64,000 bases of DNA from Shinella kummerowiae (GTDB taxonomy: Bacteria > Pseudomonadota > Alphaproteobacteria > Rhizobiales > Rhizobiaceae): contig NZ_WUMK01000003.1 in the NCBI RefSeq assembly GCF_009827055.1, positions 62,001 to 126,000 on the forward strand, written 5' to 3'. Made by a program: the position numbers and the translations under genes. Under the pieces are notes generated by a model. It worked only from the letters and a program-made list of their open reading frames with translations. It did not search any database and was not told the DNA's origin. Numbering within the stretch: position 1 is the first letter of the stretch; each line of letters begins with the position of its first letter. This document shows positions 12,201 through 20,171 of this stretch, one piece after another.

Positions 12201-13434
12201 CGTGCTGCTGTCCGGCCGCTTCATTGACGACGAGGTCGTGTTCTGGAACGCGCATTTCCAGTTCGATGCAACGCCCGAGGGAAGCGCGTTCGTCAACCTG
12301 CGATTCCCCGGGGCCGGTGGCCAGTACAGCTTCCAGCAATTCGACCGGCGGCTTCGCGTCGAAGGGCTGATGCAGGCGGTGCTTTCCGGCAGCGAAACGG
12401 TGGGGGCGCCGACCATCGGTGCGCCGCCGTCGCTGGAGGGAACGCTCGAAGACAGCGGTGCCCGCATCACCGGTGACGTCACTGCGCACGGTGTTCTTCC
12501 GGTCGTCGCGGTCAACGTCTACCAGGATGGTGTCCTGACCGATCGGGTCTCAGTGTCGGATGCGTCGAAACCGATCGCGATCGACGTGGCACGGCTACCG
12601 GCGGCGCGATGGGTGAGCCTTGTTGCCGAAGATGCCGACGGGCTGCAAAGCCTGCCGATCGGACGCGACTTCGGTATGCAGCCCCAGAAGCCTGTTACCA
12701 GCGTGCTGGCGGTCGGCATCGACCTCTACGAGGACACCCGGATTTCGCAGCTTTCCTTCGCGAAGAGCGATGCGGAACGCGTGATCGCGCGCTTCCGCTC
12801 CCTCTCCGGCCAAACGATTGATGCGCCGGAGGAAGACCTGGTTCTTCTCGCCGACAAGGCAGCGAATAAGGCGGCGATCCTCGCCGCCGCCGAAAAATTG
12901 GCGCAGGGCGTCGGTCCCGGCGAGACGGCAGTGTTCTTCTTCGCCGGTCACGGTTTGCAGGGAGCCGACGGCAAATTCTATATCGCGACCTCGGCGACCA
13001 GGGCCGACGACGTCGAGGCAACCTCGCTTGCCTGGGATGACCTCGCCAGTGTCCTCTCCAAGACAAAGGGGCGGCTGATCGTCCTGCTTGACGCCTGCCA
13101 TTCCGGCGCCGCCGGCACGGGCCTCTTTGCCACCAATGACGATGCGGTCTCGGGCCTGCAACGGTCCATTCCCGCAGGCCTGGTGGTGCTCTCGGCCTCA
13201 AAGGGACGGGAACTTTCCCGGGAATCCGCCAAGGCCAACGGCGGTGTTTTTACAACGGTGTTGACGAATGTCATGGGCGAAGGACGGATGAAGGCGGATC
13301 TCAACGGCAACGGCAGCCTCGAGGTTTCCGAACTGTTCCGCGCCGTCAAGGTCGGCGTCTCGCAGGAAAGCGGTGGCCTGCAGACCCCCTGGCTCGCCCG
13401 CAACCAGATGATCGGAGAGTTTTCGCTGTTTTGA
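9232..13434 (+). CDS. Secreted caspase-like (peptidase C14) protein with PAN/apple-like segment and EF-hand loop
   Basis: This 1400-residue protein starts with a signal peptide (residues 1-25, cut after AEA), the reason I place the start at this ATG and not 52 codons upstream. Around residues 220-290 cysteine-rich sequence ('QCASFCEVDDRCRAFTHN', then 'VCILKED') looks like a PAN/apple domain. The middle has scattered beta-propeller-like sequence. From ~1155 it is a caspase p20 domain: 'VLAVGIDLYED', catalytic His1240 in 'FFFAGHGLQG' and Cys1289 in 'LLDACHSGAAG'. Residues 1356-1367 (DLNGNGSLEVSE) form a textbook EF-hand calcium loop. The protein is single-gene, flanked by gaps of ~250 bp. Function is unknown; bacterial caspase homologues act in proteolysis, stress or signalling. 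Confidence 0.9.
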   Translation: MRKSLILALAAVCAIVLLFATGAEAQRRKGDVLLGPVETFRGLARREPSSRQQQTEPTGRWMPLAASNGTGGTICNTTGSKYSCFAVRCGNEGRAEFAFFYNVGTYADAVRPSIVVDDRLTFSIALSRVAEGVMAGPIDAGRDTVLLEALKAGRTFAFDPGFRHVFSLSGSTAQIDRTLSQCSPAQTPSFVAEDTAETQVSEAQGGSRSGLQWFWDTDLPGHDYRSGLKDPALRGISRDQCASFCEVDDRCRAFTHNGANNVCILKEDATRREIFAGASSGIFHAKQPRAKARTDVVASFAQGLYWRAGDTPQRYVERIRSNATGSGGACEDERAALRALAAGFSTEMPARDATANTPVQIAWANKAQNAGITAYFVLSTSGSVRFTGKGFLALTPDAVGPFGIEPRQEENRAIVALHSRGAGPAGTISLLPLSAGPMDLHATLVGYIRACKEVVVLQQWDGALAVKPAAPQIVLNDPVAGTLYDKRIDIPALGRDVLFNETRFLVIDTATGSEILDREGHDIALSPTKRFLAVRSNENFDVIDLVDGARVATLGGSDLAWFNNDSFVISEAEPWGRTWLASTLSPAIMIEEQRTACAACSSSISASVNMDLENMLGIVAGPLGYAAFDLQDEDFVSQDPNLVIADEGLRGVREFIRVQAEAIGITAPIGLETGWNAPLGLAYTHYTGQRSTGGERDTKNAALSALLLKRDYVRPNRGVQETQVAIDQSQEETVLRGLAPVRLDRAAMGVVSRRTLLDALQPFGFTAGKATLPDFTLEPLDDTQRFDETARLPFEERVKAVSKQLSDDMAAMKAPLEWSHATEPMDAIYCEQVSQGLESGKLPDALDLAHRIRLGGQMMWIVRGICYGGPTAGSQLSKSYLAIFDQGSGTLGVKQALVAQQETFGAAQERFFHEQKLDVKAIGTTALLFYAKAAGTIGLFDLRSRRFLFEKMDLPRGDMLKDAFADESGRYILQENIDGTFYIHRVSDAAVLLSGRFIDDEVVFWNAHFQFDATPEGSAFVNLRFPGAGGQYSFQQFDRRLRVEGLMQAVLSGSETVGAPTIGAPPSLEGTLEDSGARITGDVTAHGVLPVVAVNVYQDGVLTDRVSVSDASKPIAIDVARLPAARWVSLVAEDADGLQSLPIGRDFGMQPQKPVTSVLAVGIDLYEDTRISQLSFAKSDAERVIARFRSLSGQTIDAPEEDLVLLADKAANKAAILAAAEKLAQGVGPGETAVFFFAGHGLQGADGKFYIATSATRADDVEATSLAWDDLASVLSKTKGRLIVLLDACHSGAAGTGLFATNDDAVSGLQRSIPAGLVVLSASKGRELSRESAKANGGVFTTVLTNVMGEGRMKADLNGNGSLEVSELFRAVKVGVSQESGGLQTPWLARNQMIGEFSLF

Positions 13435-13689
13435 TGGGCGACCCGCCGATCAGGCGACCAGCCCTGCAAAAATGTTCCGTCGGAATGGTTTGATTATCTG
13501 TCGATTAGGATTTTTTTCCATAAAGCATAGACATTAAGGCGGCGGCATGCCATAAGATGGCCGAATTGCGACGCGCTATCGCATTTGCGAAGCCTCTTGT
13601 TTGCGCGTTTTCCCACCAGCTGATTTCTTCATCGGCACATGTTAGAACGAAGGAGAGCGCCCTGCTTCCGGAGCCGGGCCTAGGACAAT

Positions 13690-14922
13690 ATGGTATTTGC
13701 AACTGAGAGCTATCTTGCGGCGAACGATCGGCCGACCAAGATCAGCATCAGGAACGTTTTCAAGGTGTTCGGCGATCGGCCGGACAAAGCACTCGATCTA
13801 CTCAAGGCCGGCAAGTCCAAGGCCGAGATCCACGCCGCGACGGGCTGCACCATCGGCGTCAACAATGCGACATTCGACATTCGCGCCGGAGAAATCTTCG
13901 TCATCATGGGGCTTTCGGGCTCCGGCAAGTCCACGATGCTGCGGCTCATCAACCGCCTGATCGAGCCCACCGCCGGGTCGATCGAGGTCGACGGCCGCAA
14001 CGTCGCGACAATGCCGCGCAGCGAACTGATTGCACTGCGTCGCCGTGACATCAGCATGGTCTTCCAGTCCTTCGCTCTCCTGCCCAACCGCACCGTCATC
14101 GACAATGCCGCCTTCGGGCTCGAAGTCGCCGGCGTCGCTGAGACGGAGCGCAAGGCGCGCGCCTGTGCCGCATTGCAGGCCGTCGGGCTCGACGGCTACG
14201 ACGACAGCCGCATCGACCAGCTCTCCGGCGGCATGAAACAACGGGTCGGCCTTGCGCGAGCACTTGCCGGCGAGCCGACCGTTCTCCTGATGGACGAGGC
14301 CTTTTCCGCACTCGATCCGCTCATCCGCACGGAGATGCAGGACGAGCTGGTGCGTCTCCAGGCCGAGCACAGCCGCACCATCGTCTTCGTCAGCCACGAC
14401 CTCGACGAGGCCATGCGCATCGGCGACCGTATCTGCATCATGCAGAACGGGGAGGTCGTGCAGGTTGGCACGCCCGACGAGATCGTGCTCAAGCCCGCCA
14501 ACGACTATGTGCGGTCCTTCTTCCGCAATGTCGACGTCTCACAGGTTTTTCGCGCCGGTGACGTCGCCCGCAAGACACAGGTGACGATCATCGAACGCCA
14601 GGGTGTGTCGGCCGCCGCCGCGCTCGAGCGCATGGAACATTACGACCGGGATGTCGCCATCATACTCGGCCGTGACAAGACCTATCACGGCATGGTCAGC
14701 CGAAATTCGCTGATCGAAACCACGCGGGACGGCGCCCGGGATCCCTATCGGCAGGCCTTCCTGCCGGATATCGAGCCGATCCCCGCATCGGAAAGCCTGT
14801 CCAACGTGCTCGGCAAAGTCGCCGCCAGCGCTTTTCCGCTGCCTGTTATCGACGAGGCCAACCGCTATCTCGGCTCCATCAGCAAATCGGCGCTTCTCGA
14901 AACGCTCGATCGCACCGCCTGA
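13690..14922 (+). CDS. Glycine betaine/choline-type ABC importer ATPase (ProV-like)
   Basis: This 410-residue protein is an osmoprotectant-type ATPase. It has the family's N-terminal 'VFKVFGDRPDKALDLLKAG', Walker A 'GLSGSGKST', 'VFQSFALLPNRTV', signature 'LSGGMKQRVGLARAL', Walker B 'VLLMDEAFSALDPL' and the H-loop 'SHDLDEA'. The C-terminal ~110 residues are a CBS-like regulatory region, as in ProV/OpuAA. It works with the permease and binding protein that follow. Uptake of betaine, choline or carnitine-like compounds is inferred from family. Confidence 0.94.
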   Translation: MVFATESYLAANDRPTKISIRNVFKVFGDRPDKALDLLKAGKSKAEIHAATGCTIGVNNATFDIRAGEIFVIMGLSGSGKSTMLRLINRLIEPTAGSIEVDGRNVATMPRSELIALRRRDISMVFQSFALLPNRTVIDNAAFGLEVAGVAETERKARACAALQAVGLDGYDDSRIDQLSGGMKQRVGLARALAGEPTVLLMDEAFSALDPLIRTEMQDELVRLQAEHSRTIVFVSHDLDEAMRIGDRICIMQNGEVVQVGTPDEIVLKPANDYVRSFFRNVDVSQVFRAGDVARKTQVTIIERQGVSAAAALERMEHYDRDVAIILGRDKTYHGMVSRNSLIETTRDGARDPYRQAFLPDIEPIPASESLSNVLGKVAASAFPLPVIDEANRYLGSISKSALLETLDRTA

Positions 14923-14946
14923 CCCAGCCCGTTCGGAGACAATCTC

Positions 14947-15831
14947 ATGACTTTCGATATCGGCGACGGCGTCGACAGCGCCGTCAACTACATTCTCGAC
15001 AATTTCGCCCCGCTGCTCGATCTCATCGCAAGCGCAATCGGCGCGGTGGCGAACGGCATCCAGTCCGCGCTCCTGGCGACGCCGACATCCGTCGGCCTTG
15101 CGATCTTCGTGCTGCTTTCGCTCTGGCGCGTCGGGTTCGGCTTTGCCGCCTTCACCGCCGTATCGCTCTGGCTTGTGGACCATATGGGCCTGTGGTCGGC
15201 GATGATGGAGACGTTGTCGCTGGTGCTCGCCTCCACGCTGGTCGCGATGCTGATCGGCCTGCCGCTCGGCATCGCCATGGCGCGCAGCAACAAGGTCGCG
15301 GCGATCGTCCGCCCGCTGCTCGATCTCATGCAGACCATGCCGGCCTTTGTCTATCTGATCCCCGCCGCGATGTTCTTCGGCCTCGGCGCCGTGCCCGGCA
15401 CCATCGCGACCGTCATCTTTTCGATGCCGCCCGTCGTGCGGCTCACCAATCTCGGCATCCGCCAGGTGCATGCGGAGTTCATCGAGGCCGGCAACGCCTT
15501 CGGCTGCACCGCCATGCAACTGCTCTTCAAGGTGCAGCTTCCCAACGCCCTGCCCTCCATCATGGCCGGCATCAACCAGACGATCATGCTGGCGCTGTCG
15601 ATGGTGGTGATCGCCTCGATGATCGGCGCGGGTGGCATCGGCAACACGGTGCTGACCGGCATCCAGCGGCTCGATGTCGGTACCGGCTTCGAGGGCGGCA
15701 TCGCCGTCGTCATCCTCGCGGTGATCCTCGACCGGATCACCCAGAGCCTCGGAAAGGAACGCGCCGCACCCTGGCGCGGCCTCTTCCGCCGTCAGGCGCA
15801 ACAGCCGGTGGCCTCCACCGCGACAGCCTGA
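14947..15831 (+). CDS. Glycine betaine/choline-type ABC importer permease (ProW-like)
   Basis: This 294-residue integral membrane protein has the BPD_transp_1 fold, with 'LLDLMQTMPAFVYLIPAAMFF', 'GAVPGTIATVIFSMPPVVRL' and the EAA loop 'EAGNAFGCTAMQLLFKVQLP' that contacts the ATPase, followed by 'SMVVIASMIGAGG'. These are diagnostic of ProW/OpuAB. The gene lies 24 bp after the ATPase and shares its operon. Confidence 0.94.
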   Translation: MTFDIGDGVDSAVNYILDNFAPLLDLIASAIGAVANGIQSALLATPTSVGLAIFVLLSLWRVGFGFAAFTAVSLWLVDHMGLWSAMMETLSLVLASTLVAMLIGLPLGIAMARSNKVAAIVRPLLDLMQTMPAFVYLIPAAMFFGLGAVPGTIATVIFSMPPVVRLTNLGIRQVHAEFIEAGNAFGCTAMQLLFKVQLPNALPSIMAGINQTIMLALSMVVIASMIGAGGIGNTVLTGIQRLDVGTGFEGGIAVVILAVILDRITQSLGKERAAPWRGLFRRQAQQPVASTATA

Positions 15832-15882
15832 AGATAGCGGCGTCCGCGCCGCCCCTTGCAAACCTTCAAAAAAGGAGCACCC

Positions 15883-16758
15883 ATGTTCAAAACCCTCGTT
15901 ACGATCGGCCTCGCGGCCGGGATTGCCGCCGGAACATTCGGCGCCGCGCTTGCTGAGGACAAGGCGCCGGTGAAGATCGGCTGGGCGGCCTGGTCAGACG
16001 CTGAATTCGTCACCAAGCTCGCCGCCAAACTCATCAAGGACGAACTCGGCCGCGAAGTGGAACTGGTTCAGACCGACGTCGCACCGCTCTACCAGGGTGT
16101 CAGCCGCGGCGACCTCGATGCCATGATGATGGCCTGGCTGCCGGAAACCCATGCCGACTATTTCGCCAAGGTGAAGGACAAGGTGACGACGCTTGGCACC
16201 GTCTATGACGGCGCCAAGCTCGGCTGGGTCGTGCCCCAATACATCCCCGAGGAGGTCATCTCCTCCATCGAGGACCTCAAGAAGGACGACGTGAAGGACA
16301 AGCTCAAGGGCCGTATCGAAGGCATCGATCCGGGCGCCGGCCTGACACGGCTTTCCGAAGAGGCCGTCAAGGACTACGCGCTCGACGGCTACAAACTGCA
16401 GATTTCCAGCGAGGCCGGCATGCTGACGACGGTCGATAGGGCGGTCCGCAAGGAAGACTGGTTCGTCGCCACGTCCTGGAGCCCGCACTGGATGTTCGGC
16501 AAATACGAGCTTCGCTACATCGACGACCCGAAGGGTGCGCTCGGCAAGGCGGAACATGTCGATGTTATCGCCCGCAAGGATTTCGAGAAGGACAACCCGG
16601 AGGTCGCGGCCTTCCTGTCGCGCATGAAGCTGCCGGTCGGCGATCTTGAGGCGGCGATGTTCAACGCCCAGGAAACCTCTTATGAGGCCGCCGTCGACAA
16701 GTACATTACGGACCATCCGGACCAGATCAAGGCCTGGCTTGCCAAGCAAGACGGCTGA
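15883..16758 (+). CDS. Glycine betaine-type periplasmic binding protein (ProX/OpuAC-like)
   Basis: This 291-residue protein has a signal peptide ending at 'GAALAEDK' and the OpuAC-type substrate-binding fold: 'VKIGWAAWSDAEFVTKLAA', 'DVAPLYQGVSRGDLDAMM', 'WLPETHADY' and 'WFVATSWSPHWMF', whose tryptophans fit the aromatic cage that binds quaternary ammonium groups. The start follows AAAGGAG; the annotated upstream codons of the open frame carry no second ribosome site. Third gene of the V-W-X operon. Confidence 0.93.
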   Translation: MFKTLVTIGLAAGIAAGTFGAALAEDKAPVKIGWAAWSDAEFVTKLAAKLIKDELGREVELVQTDVAPLYQGVSRGDLDAMMMAWLPETHADYFAKVKDKVTTLGTVYDGAKLGWVVPQYIPEEVISSIEDLKKDDVKDKLKGRIEGIDPGAGLTRLSEEAVKDYALDGYKLQISSEAGMLTTVDRAVRKEDWFVATSWSPHWMFGKYELRYIDDPKGALGKAEHVDVIARKDFEKDNPEVAAFLSRMKLPVGDLEAAMFNAQETSYEAAVDKYITDHPDQIKAWLAKQDG

Positions 16759-16830
16759 CGCCCGCGCTCGACCACGCCCCACGAAAACCCGCGGGGCGCA
16801 CACCCCCTCCTCACGACAAGGAGCATCCCC

Positions 16831-17103
16831 ATGTTTACCGACACCACCCTTCCCTCGCGTGCCGCCGTCGACACCGCCTACGATACGATCGGCGGACGCA
16901 TCTCGCTTGCCCGTGATGCTGTCGGGCTCACGGTCGACCAGATTTCTGCGATTGCCGGCGTAACAACCGAAACCTGGAACAACTGGGAAAACGACCGTGC
17001 CGAGCCAAGGGCCAATCGCCTCGACATGCTTGCTCGCATTCTTCAGGTCAGCATTACCTGGTTGCTCAACGGCCAGGGCAAAGGCCCCGCCGAGGCGAAA
17101 TAA
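16831..17103 (+). CDS. Small XRE-type helix-turn-helix regulator
   Basis: This 90-residue protein is little more than one Cro/C1-type HTH: 'RISLARDAVGLTVDQISAIA' is the first half, 'TTETWNNWENDRAEPRANR' the recognition helix region, and 'DMLARILQVSITWLLNG' the last helices, the arrangement typical of XRE family members. It lies 72 bp after the binding-protein gene on the same strand, with ACAAGGAG upstream, so it could be the local regulator of the importer and be co-transcribed with it. There is no sensor domain; any signal would have to come through another partner. Confidence 0.85.
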   Translation: MFTDTTLPSRAAVDTAYDTIGGRISLARDAVGLTVDQISAIAGVTTETWNNWENDRAEPRANRLDMLARILQVSITWLLNGQGKGPAEAK

Positions 17104-17210
17104 CCTTCCTGCACGCAACGGGAACGTCGCCGGCGGCAAGATTTGACGCCGGCGAGGAGCAGGCCGACACGGAGACATTTCCCGGTTCGCCGGCATTGCC
17201 CAAAATCGTA

Positions 17211-17238
17211 TTGACCCGCGGCGAGTCCATTATATAAC
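17211..17238 (+). promoter_or_regulatory. Promoter for the SulP transporter gene
   Basis: TTGACC at 17211-17216 and TATAAC at 17233-17238, 16 bp apart, give a good sigma-70-type match. Transcription would start near 17245, leaving an untranslated leader of about 105-130 nt before the transporter. Confidence 0.55.
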
Positions 17239-17244
17239 CACACC

Positions 17245-17351
17245 ATTCGCCCCGGACCCGGTGAAACTCCGGGTGGCTCCTCTGGCCGCCGATCCGCCAG
17301 ACAACGCAAAGCATCAAACCTGTTCACGAGGCCGGACGCCGTCCGGTCTGG
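17245..17351 (+). ncRNA. Structured 5' leader of the SulP gene, candidate cis-regulatory RNA
   Basis: The leader can form several short stems: ACCCGG/CCGGGT at 17256-17261 and 17269-17274; GGTGGC/GCCGCC at 17272-17277 and 17286-17291; TCTGGC/GCCAGA at 17281-17286 and 17296-17301, which excludes the previous stem; and CCGGAC/GTCCGG at 17332-17337 and 17341-17346 just before the coding region. Mutually exclusive stems ahead of a sulfate-type transporter in an alphaproteobacterium recall the described sul1 RNA motif. I cannot confirm membership without a covariance search. Confidence 0.4.
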
Positions 17352-17375
17352 ATGCACTTCTTTGCGGACTTTTCC

Positions 17376-18863
17376 ATGTTTAATCTGACGCTTTACAAGC
17401 GCGAATGGTTCTCGAACATTCGCGCCGACATTCTCTCCGGCATCGTTGTCGCCCTTGCCCTCATTCCCGAAGCCATCGGCTTCTCCGTCATTGCCGGCGT
17501 CGACCCGAAGGTCGGGCTCTTCGCCTCCTTCGCCATCGCCTGCGTCTCCGCCTTCGTCGGTGGACGGCCTGGCATGATCTCCGCCGCGACAGCAGCGACC
17601 GCCGTGCTGATGGTCACGCTCGTGAAGGAGCATGGCCTCGAATATCTCTTCGCCGCCACGCTGTTGATGGGCCTCATCCAGATCGGCGCCGGCTTCCTCA
17701 AGCTTGGCCGCGTCATGCGCTTCGTGTCGCGCTCGGTCATCACTGGCTTCGTCAACGCGCTGGCGATCCTCATCTTCATGGCGCAGCTACCCGAACTCAT
17801 CGGCGTACCGGGACTGACCTACGCCATGATCGCTGCCGGTCTCGCGATCATCTACCTCTTCCCCTATGTCACCAAGGCCATTCCGTCGCCGCTGGTCGCC
17901 ATCCTTGTCCTGACTGGCGCAGCCTATTGGGGCGGCCTGGACCTACGCACGGTCGGCGATCTCGGCGAACTGCCGTCTGCGCTGCCGATCTTCGCGCTGC
18001 CGCAGGTGCCGCTGACCTTCGAGACGCTGCAGATCATCTTCCCCTATTCCATGGCCCTTGCCGCGGTTGGCCTGCTGGAATCACTGCTGACGGCGCAGAT
18101 CGTCGACGACATGACGGACACTCCAAGTTCGAAGAGCCAGGAGTGCATTGGGCAGGGTGCCAGCAACATCGCCTCCAGCCTGATCGGCGGCATGGGCGGC
18201 TGCGCCATGATCGGCCAGTCGGTGATCAACGTCACGTCCGGTGGCCGCGGGCGCCTCTCCACCTTCGTGGCCGGCGCATTCCTGTTGTTCCTCATCCTCG
18301 TGCTGGACGATCTCGTGCGCGTCATTCCGATGGCCGCGCTGGTCGCCGTCATGATCATGGTCTCGATCGGCACCTTCTCCTGGCGTTCGATCCTCGACCT
18401 GCGCCGCAATCCGCTGTCATCCTCCATCGTGATGCTGGCAACGGTCGCGACCGTGGTCGGCACGCATGACCTCGCCAAGGGTGTGCTCGTTGGCGTGCTG
18501 CTGTCCGGCGTGTTCTTTGCCGGCAAGGTCGCCAAGCTGTTCCACGTCCGCTCGACGCTGAGCGGGGACGGCACGGAGCGCACTTACCATGTCGATGGCC
18601 AGGTCTTCTTTGCCTCGGCCGGGAGCTTTGCCGCCGCTTTCGATTTCACCGAAACGTTGCGCAAGGTGACGATCGACGTCACGGAGGCGCATCTCTGGGA
18701 CATCAGCGCCGTCGCCGCCCTCGACAAAGTCGTCCTCAAATACCGTCGCCAGGGTGTCGATGTCGACGTCATCGGCGTCAACGAGGCTAGCGCGCACATG
18801 CTCGACCGCTTCGCTCTCCACGACAAGGAGCATGCCGCCTCCCCTGCACGGAGTGCTCATTGA
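17376..18863 (+). CDS. SulP-family (SLC26) anion transporter with STAS domain
   Basis: This 495-residue inner-membrane protein has about 12-14 hydrophobic segments, beginning '[20 protein letters not shown]', followed by the SulP signature region '[12 protein letters not shown]' and '[17 protein letters not shown]'. Residues ~395 to the end form a STAS domain ('[19 protein letters not shown]', '[17 protein letters not shown]'). It moves sulfate, bicarbonate or a similar anion. The start is uncertain: an in-frame ATG exists at 17352, directly after a hairpin; I prefer 17376 because the family normally begins close to the first cytoplasmic segment. Neither has a strong ribosome site. Confidence 0.92.
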   Translation: MFNLTLYKREWFSNIRADILSGIVVALALIPEAIGFSVIAGVDPKVGLFASFAIACVSAFVGGRPGMISAATAATAVLMVTLVKEHGLEYLFAATLLMGLIQIGAGFLKLGRVMRFVSRSVITGFVNALAILIFMAQLPELIGVPGLTYAMIAAGLAIIYLFPYVTKAIPSPLVAILVLTGAAYWGGLDLRTVGDLGELPSALPIFALPQVPLTFETLQIIFPYSMALAAVGLLESLLTAQIVDDMTDTPSSKSQECIGQGASNIASSLIGGMGGCAMIGQSVINVTSGGRGRLSTFVAGAFLLFLILVLDDLVRVIPMAALVAVMIMVSIGTFSWRSILDLRRNPLSSSIVMLATVATVVGTHDLAKGVLVGVLLSGVFFAGKVAKLFHVRSTLSGDGTERTYHVDGQVFFASAGSFAAAFDFTETLRKVTIDVTEAHLWDISAVAALDKVVLKYRRQGVDVDVIGVNEASAHMLDRFALHDKEHAASPARSAH

Positions 18864-18871
18864 ACGCAAAA

Positions 18872-18896
18872 GAGCCTGGGGAATAACTCCAGGCTC
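18872..18896 (+). terminator. Hairpin after the SulP gene
   Basis: GAGCCTGG and CCAGGCTC form an 8-bp stem, extendable by two pairs, immediately after the transporter stop. No T-run follows, so termination may need help, but it separates the SulP unit from the next promoter at 19026. Confidence 0.45.
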
Positions 18897-19025
18897 CGCT
18901 CCCTGGGCAGCCATAGCAGTCCTCGAAGGCGCCGCGCATCGCCGGATGCGCCTTGAAGCGCTGACATTTCACAACTCACAAGGGTCTCACAGGCTTCCAC
19001 ACAAGCTATTGCGGCAAGCTCGCCC

Positions 19026-19054
19026 TTGAAAGCACCAATGCAGTGCTTTATATA
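19026..19054 (+). promoter_or_regulatory. Promoter of the PspA/flotillin operon, abutting the first ATG
   Basis: TTGAAA at 19026-19031 and TATATA at 19049-19054 are 17 bp apart, a near-consensus pair. The expected start point is about 19061, one base before the ATG of the TnpB-like frame. If correct, that frame would be translated from a leaderless message, or else the frame is the long leader of pspA. Confidence 0.5.
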
Positions 19055-19061
19055 TTTCTCT

Positions 19062-19526
19062 ATGGCAGCCAAGTTCACATCTAGTCTCCGGCTCGACCTT
19101 CAGCCCACGCCGGACACGCGCCAGGCGCTCGAAGAGACGCTCGCCGCCTATCAGCAGGCGATGGCGATCCTCGACCTGACCCAGGGCGCCAATGTCGTGG
19201 CGCTGCATCAGGCGGCCTATGAGGAAATCCGGGCGACGACGGGCCTTCCCTCGCGCCTCGCTACCCTTGCGCTGCGCGATCACGGCCGCCGTAAGCCCGG
19301 CGAGGTCATTGCGGATATCCCGCTCGACTCGAAGCTCTTCGCCGTCAAAGGCCCGGATAGCGTGAGCATCGCCACACTGAGCGGCAGGGTCGTCCTGCCC
19401 TATGCGGCAAGCGGTTATCGCGAGGGCTGGGCCGATTTTGCTGAGGCAAGGCTCGTCTTTGCCGGATCATCCATTTGTCTCTACGCCGGCATTCAGGCCG
19501 GCGTTCACCCGAAGAAGGAGGCTTCC
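19062..19526 (+). CDS. TnpB/OrfB N-terminal-domain-like reading frame, open into pspA
   Basis: The ~155 codons before pspA resemble the N-terminal wedge region of IS605-type TnpB/OrfB: 'SLRLDLQPTPDTRQALEETL' matches the opening 'RLxPTxxQxxxLxxTL' pattern, 'AAYEEIRATTGLPSRLATLA' the following helices, and 'VSIATLSGRVVLPY' the beta-barrel strand. There is no RuvC nuclease part; instead the frame continues without a stop into PspA, so a fused 369-residue product is possible. GC-rich third positions throughout suggest it has been kept as coding sequence. No ribosome site precedes the ATG, which sits one base after the predicted start point. It may be a domesticated fragment or a decayed remnant. 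Confidence 0.6.
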
Positions 19527-20171
19527 ATGTCCAATGAAGGTATTCTCGCCCGCCTCGGGCGCGTCATCGCCGGCGTCGTCAACAATGCGGTCGATGCCGC
19601 CGAAGCATCGAATCCGATTGCCGTGGCGCAGCAGGCCGTACGGGAGATCGGCGCGATCGCCGAGGAGGCCCGCGCCGCACTTGGCGTCGCCATGGCAGCC
19701 GGCCACCGGTTGAAGGCAAAGGCCGCGGATATCGATGCGGAAATCCGAGACCTCGACGAGAAGATCAAGGTCGGCCTGGAAAACGGCCGCGAGGATCTCG
19801 CCCGCGCCGCCACCGGCGTGCAGATCGACCTGGAGGCCCAGCGCGACGCCCTGTCGAAGGCCATTCTGGAAAATGCCGGCGAGATCGCCGAAGCGGAAGC
19901 GACGCTTCGCAGCATCGCTTCCGCCCGTGCCGACGCTGCAAAGCGGCTGGAAGACGCCAAGCGCGCCGAGCGCACGGTTCCCCAGGCGGCCACGCCCTCC
20001 CAGCGCAACGACCAGCGCCTTGCCGACGCGCTCCAGGCCGTCGAGCGCGTCACCGGCGTTCCATCGAGCCCAGCCAAGGAAAGTGCGGCGGAAGTTGAAG
20101 AACTTGGCCGTCTGCAACGTCAAAAGGCGATAGAGGCGCGCCTCAATGCCTTCAAACAGGGTGAGCGATGA
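19527..20171 (+). CDS. PspA/IM30-family membrane-stress protein
   Basis: This 214-residue protein is of the PspA/Vipp1 family: 'GILARLGRVIAGVVNNAVDA', the 'NPIAVAQQAVREI' segment and a long alpha-helical coiled-coil rich in A, E, R and K. PspA binds and stabilises the inner membrane under stress. I chose this ATG because AAGGAGG stands six bases before it and because the family begins here; the open frame, however, reaches 155 codons further upstream into the TnpB-like sequence. Its stop overlaps the next start (GATGA). Confidence 0.88.
   Translation: MSNEGILARLGRVIAGVVNNAVDAAEASNPIAVAQQAVREIGAIAEEARAALGVAMAAGHRLKAKAADIDAEIRDLDEKIKVGLENGREDLARAATGVQIDLEAQRDALSKAILENAGEIAEAEATLRSIASARADAAKRLEDAKRAERTVPQAATPSQRNDQRLADALQAVERVTGVPSSPAKESAAEVEELGRLQRQKAIEARLNAFKQGER

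Noticed and set aside
14539-15861. 440-codon antisense frame over the ProV/ProW-like genes
   Set aside because: Histidine/arginine/aspartate-rich composition typical of antisense frames; both genes beneath have complete family motifs.
17245-17351. SAM-II or SAH riboswitch in the SulP leader
   Set aside because: The conserved core sequences of these classes, as far as I remember them, are not present; a sul1-like or new element is more likely.
18869-19025. Additional small gene between SulP and the PspA operon
   Set aside because: Only a hairpin and promoter-like sequence are visible; short frames lack ribosome sites.
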